From UBA2365 sp964594045 (GTDB lineage Bacteria > Bacteroidota > Bacteroidia > Chitinophagales > Saprospiraceae): DNA of 6,012 bases. The stretch spans positions 1 through 6,012 of the forward strand of contig CAZQKR010000082.1 of assembly GCA_964594045.1 (NCBI GenBank). The letters are read 5' to 3'. Shown piece by piece: positions 6,010 to 6,012 of this stretch. The notes beneath the pieces are model-generated. The model searched no databases. It had not been told where the DNA came from and was given only the letters and a program-made list of their open reading frames with translations. Made by a program: the position numbers and the translations under genes. The first letter of the stretch is position 1. Each line of letters begins with the position of its first letter.

Positions 6010-6012
6010 AAT
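5959..6012. mobile_element. Possible mobile-element end or contig junction inside abgT
   Basis: From about 5959 to the window end the sequence no longer codes for AbgT in any of the three forward frames; two of the frames contain stops and the third gives a polar tail. The segment contains an imperfect direct repeat, GTTCGATTAAAA at 5967-5978 and GTTGGATTAAAA at 6000-6011 (11 of 12 identical). Such short repeats at a coding break are compatible with the terminus of an insertion sequence, and repeated elements often end contigs. No transposase is visible, so the family cannot be named; a mis-assembled end is the main alternative. Confidence 0.35.

Noticed and set aside
1..6012. CRISPR array, tRNA or rRNA genes, or a defence island
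   Set aside because: No regularly spaced repeats, cloverleaf or rRNA-like segments, nuclease or toxin-antitoxin genes are visible; every sizeable gene belongs to a known housekeeping or metabolic family.

Overview
The window looks like a fragment of a Bacteroidota (Bacteroidetes) chromosome, probably from a Bacteroidales-like or related lineage. The evidence is promoter -7 elements of the Bacteroidota form TAnnTTTG upstream of two genes, AT-rich leaders without Shine-Dalgarno sequences, moderately AT-rich DNA, and the style of the L19 and carbamate kinase proteins. This placement is inference; no rRNA or other phylogenetic marker beyond L19 is present.

Layout from left to right. Positions 1-187 carry a non-coding edge and a strong intrinsic terminator for rplS, which lies on the minus strand at 188-538 and encodes ribosomal protein L19. 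A 392-bp divergent spacer holds a good Bacteroidota-type promoter for rplS and leads to a plus-strand queuosine-precursor transporter gene (YhhQ/QPTR family, 931-1719). A second plus-strand unit follows: carbamate kinase (arcC, 1900-2850) and an ornithine carbamoyltransferase (2879-3928), 28 bp apart and evidently co-transcribed from a promoter at about 1861. A hairpin at 3952-3990 works in both directions. It ends this unit and also the convergent minus-strand gene at 3988-4908, a nitroreductase with an N-terminal two-cluster [4Fe-4S] ferredoxin domain. A 480-bp spacer without a clear gene precedes the 5' part of an AbgT-family transporter gene (5389 onward). Its similarity to the family stops abruptly near 5958, and the last ~54 bp look like foreign sequence, either a mobile-element end or an assembly junction.

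Functionally, carbamate kinase plus ornithine carbamoyltransferase form the lower half of the arginine deiminase (or citrulline-fermentation) pathway: citrulline + Pi gives ornithine + carbamoyl phosphate, and carbamoyl phosphate + ADP gives ATP, CO2 and NH3. Arginine deiminase and an arginine/ornithine antiporter are not in the window. The other genes are housekeeping or accessory single genes with no evident link to one another. I see no convincing undescribed multi-gene system. The points most worth a second look are the broken abgT, the lysine-rich N-terminal tail of the carbamoyltransferase, and the hairpin and mini-ORF in the 4909-5388 spacer.
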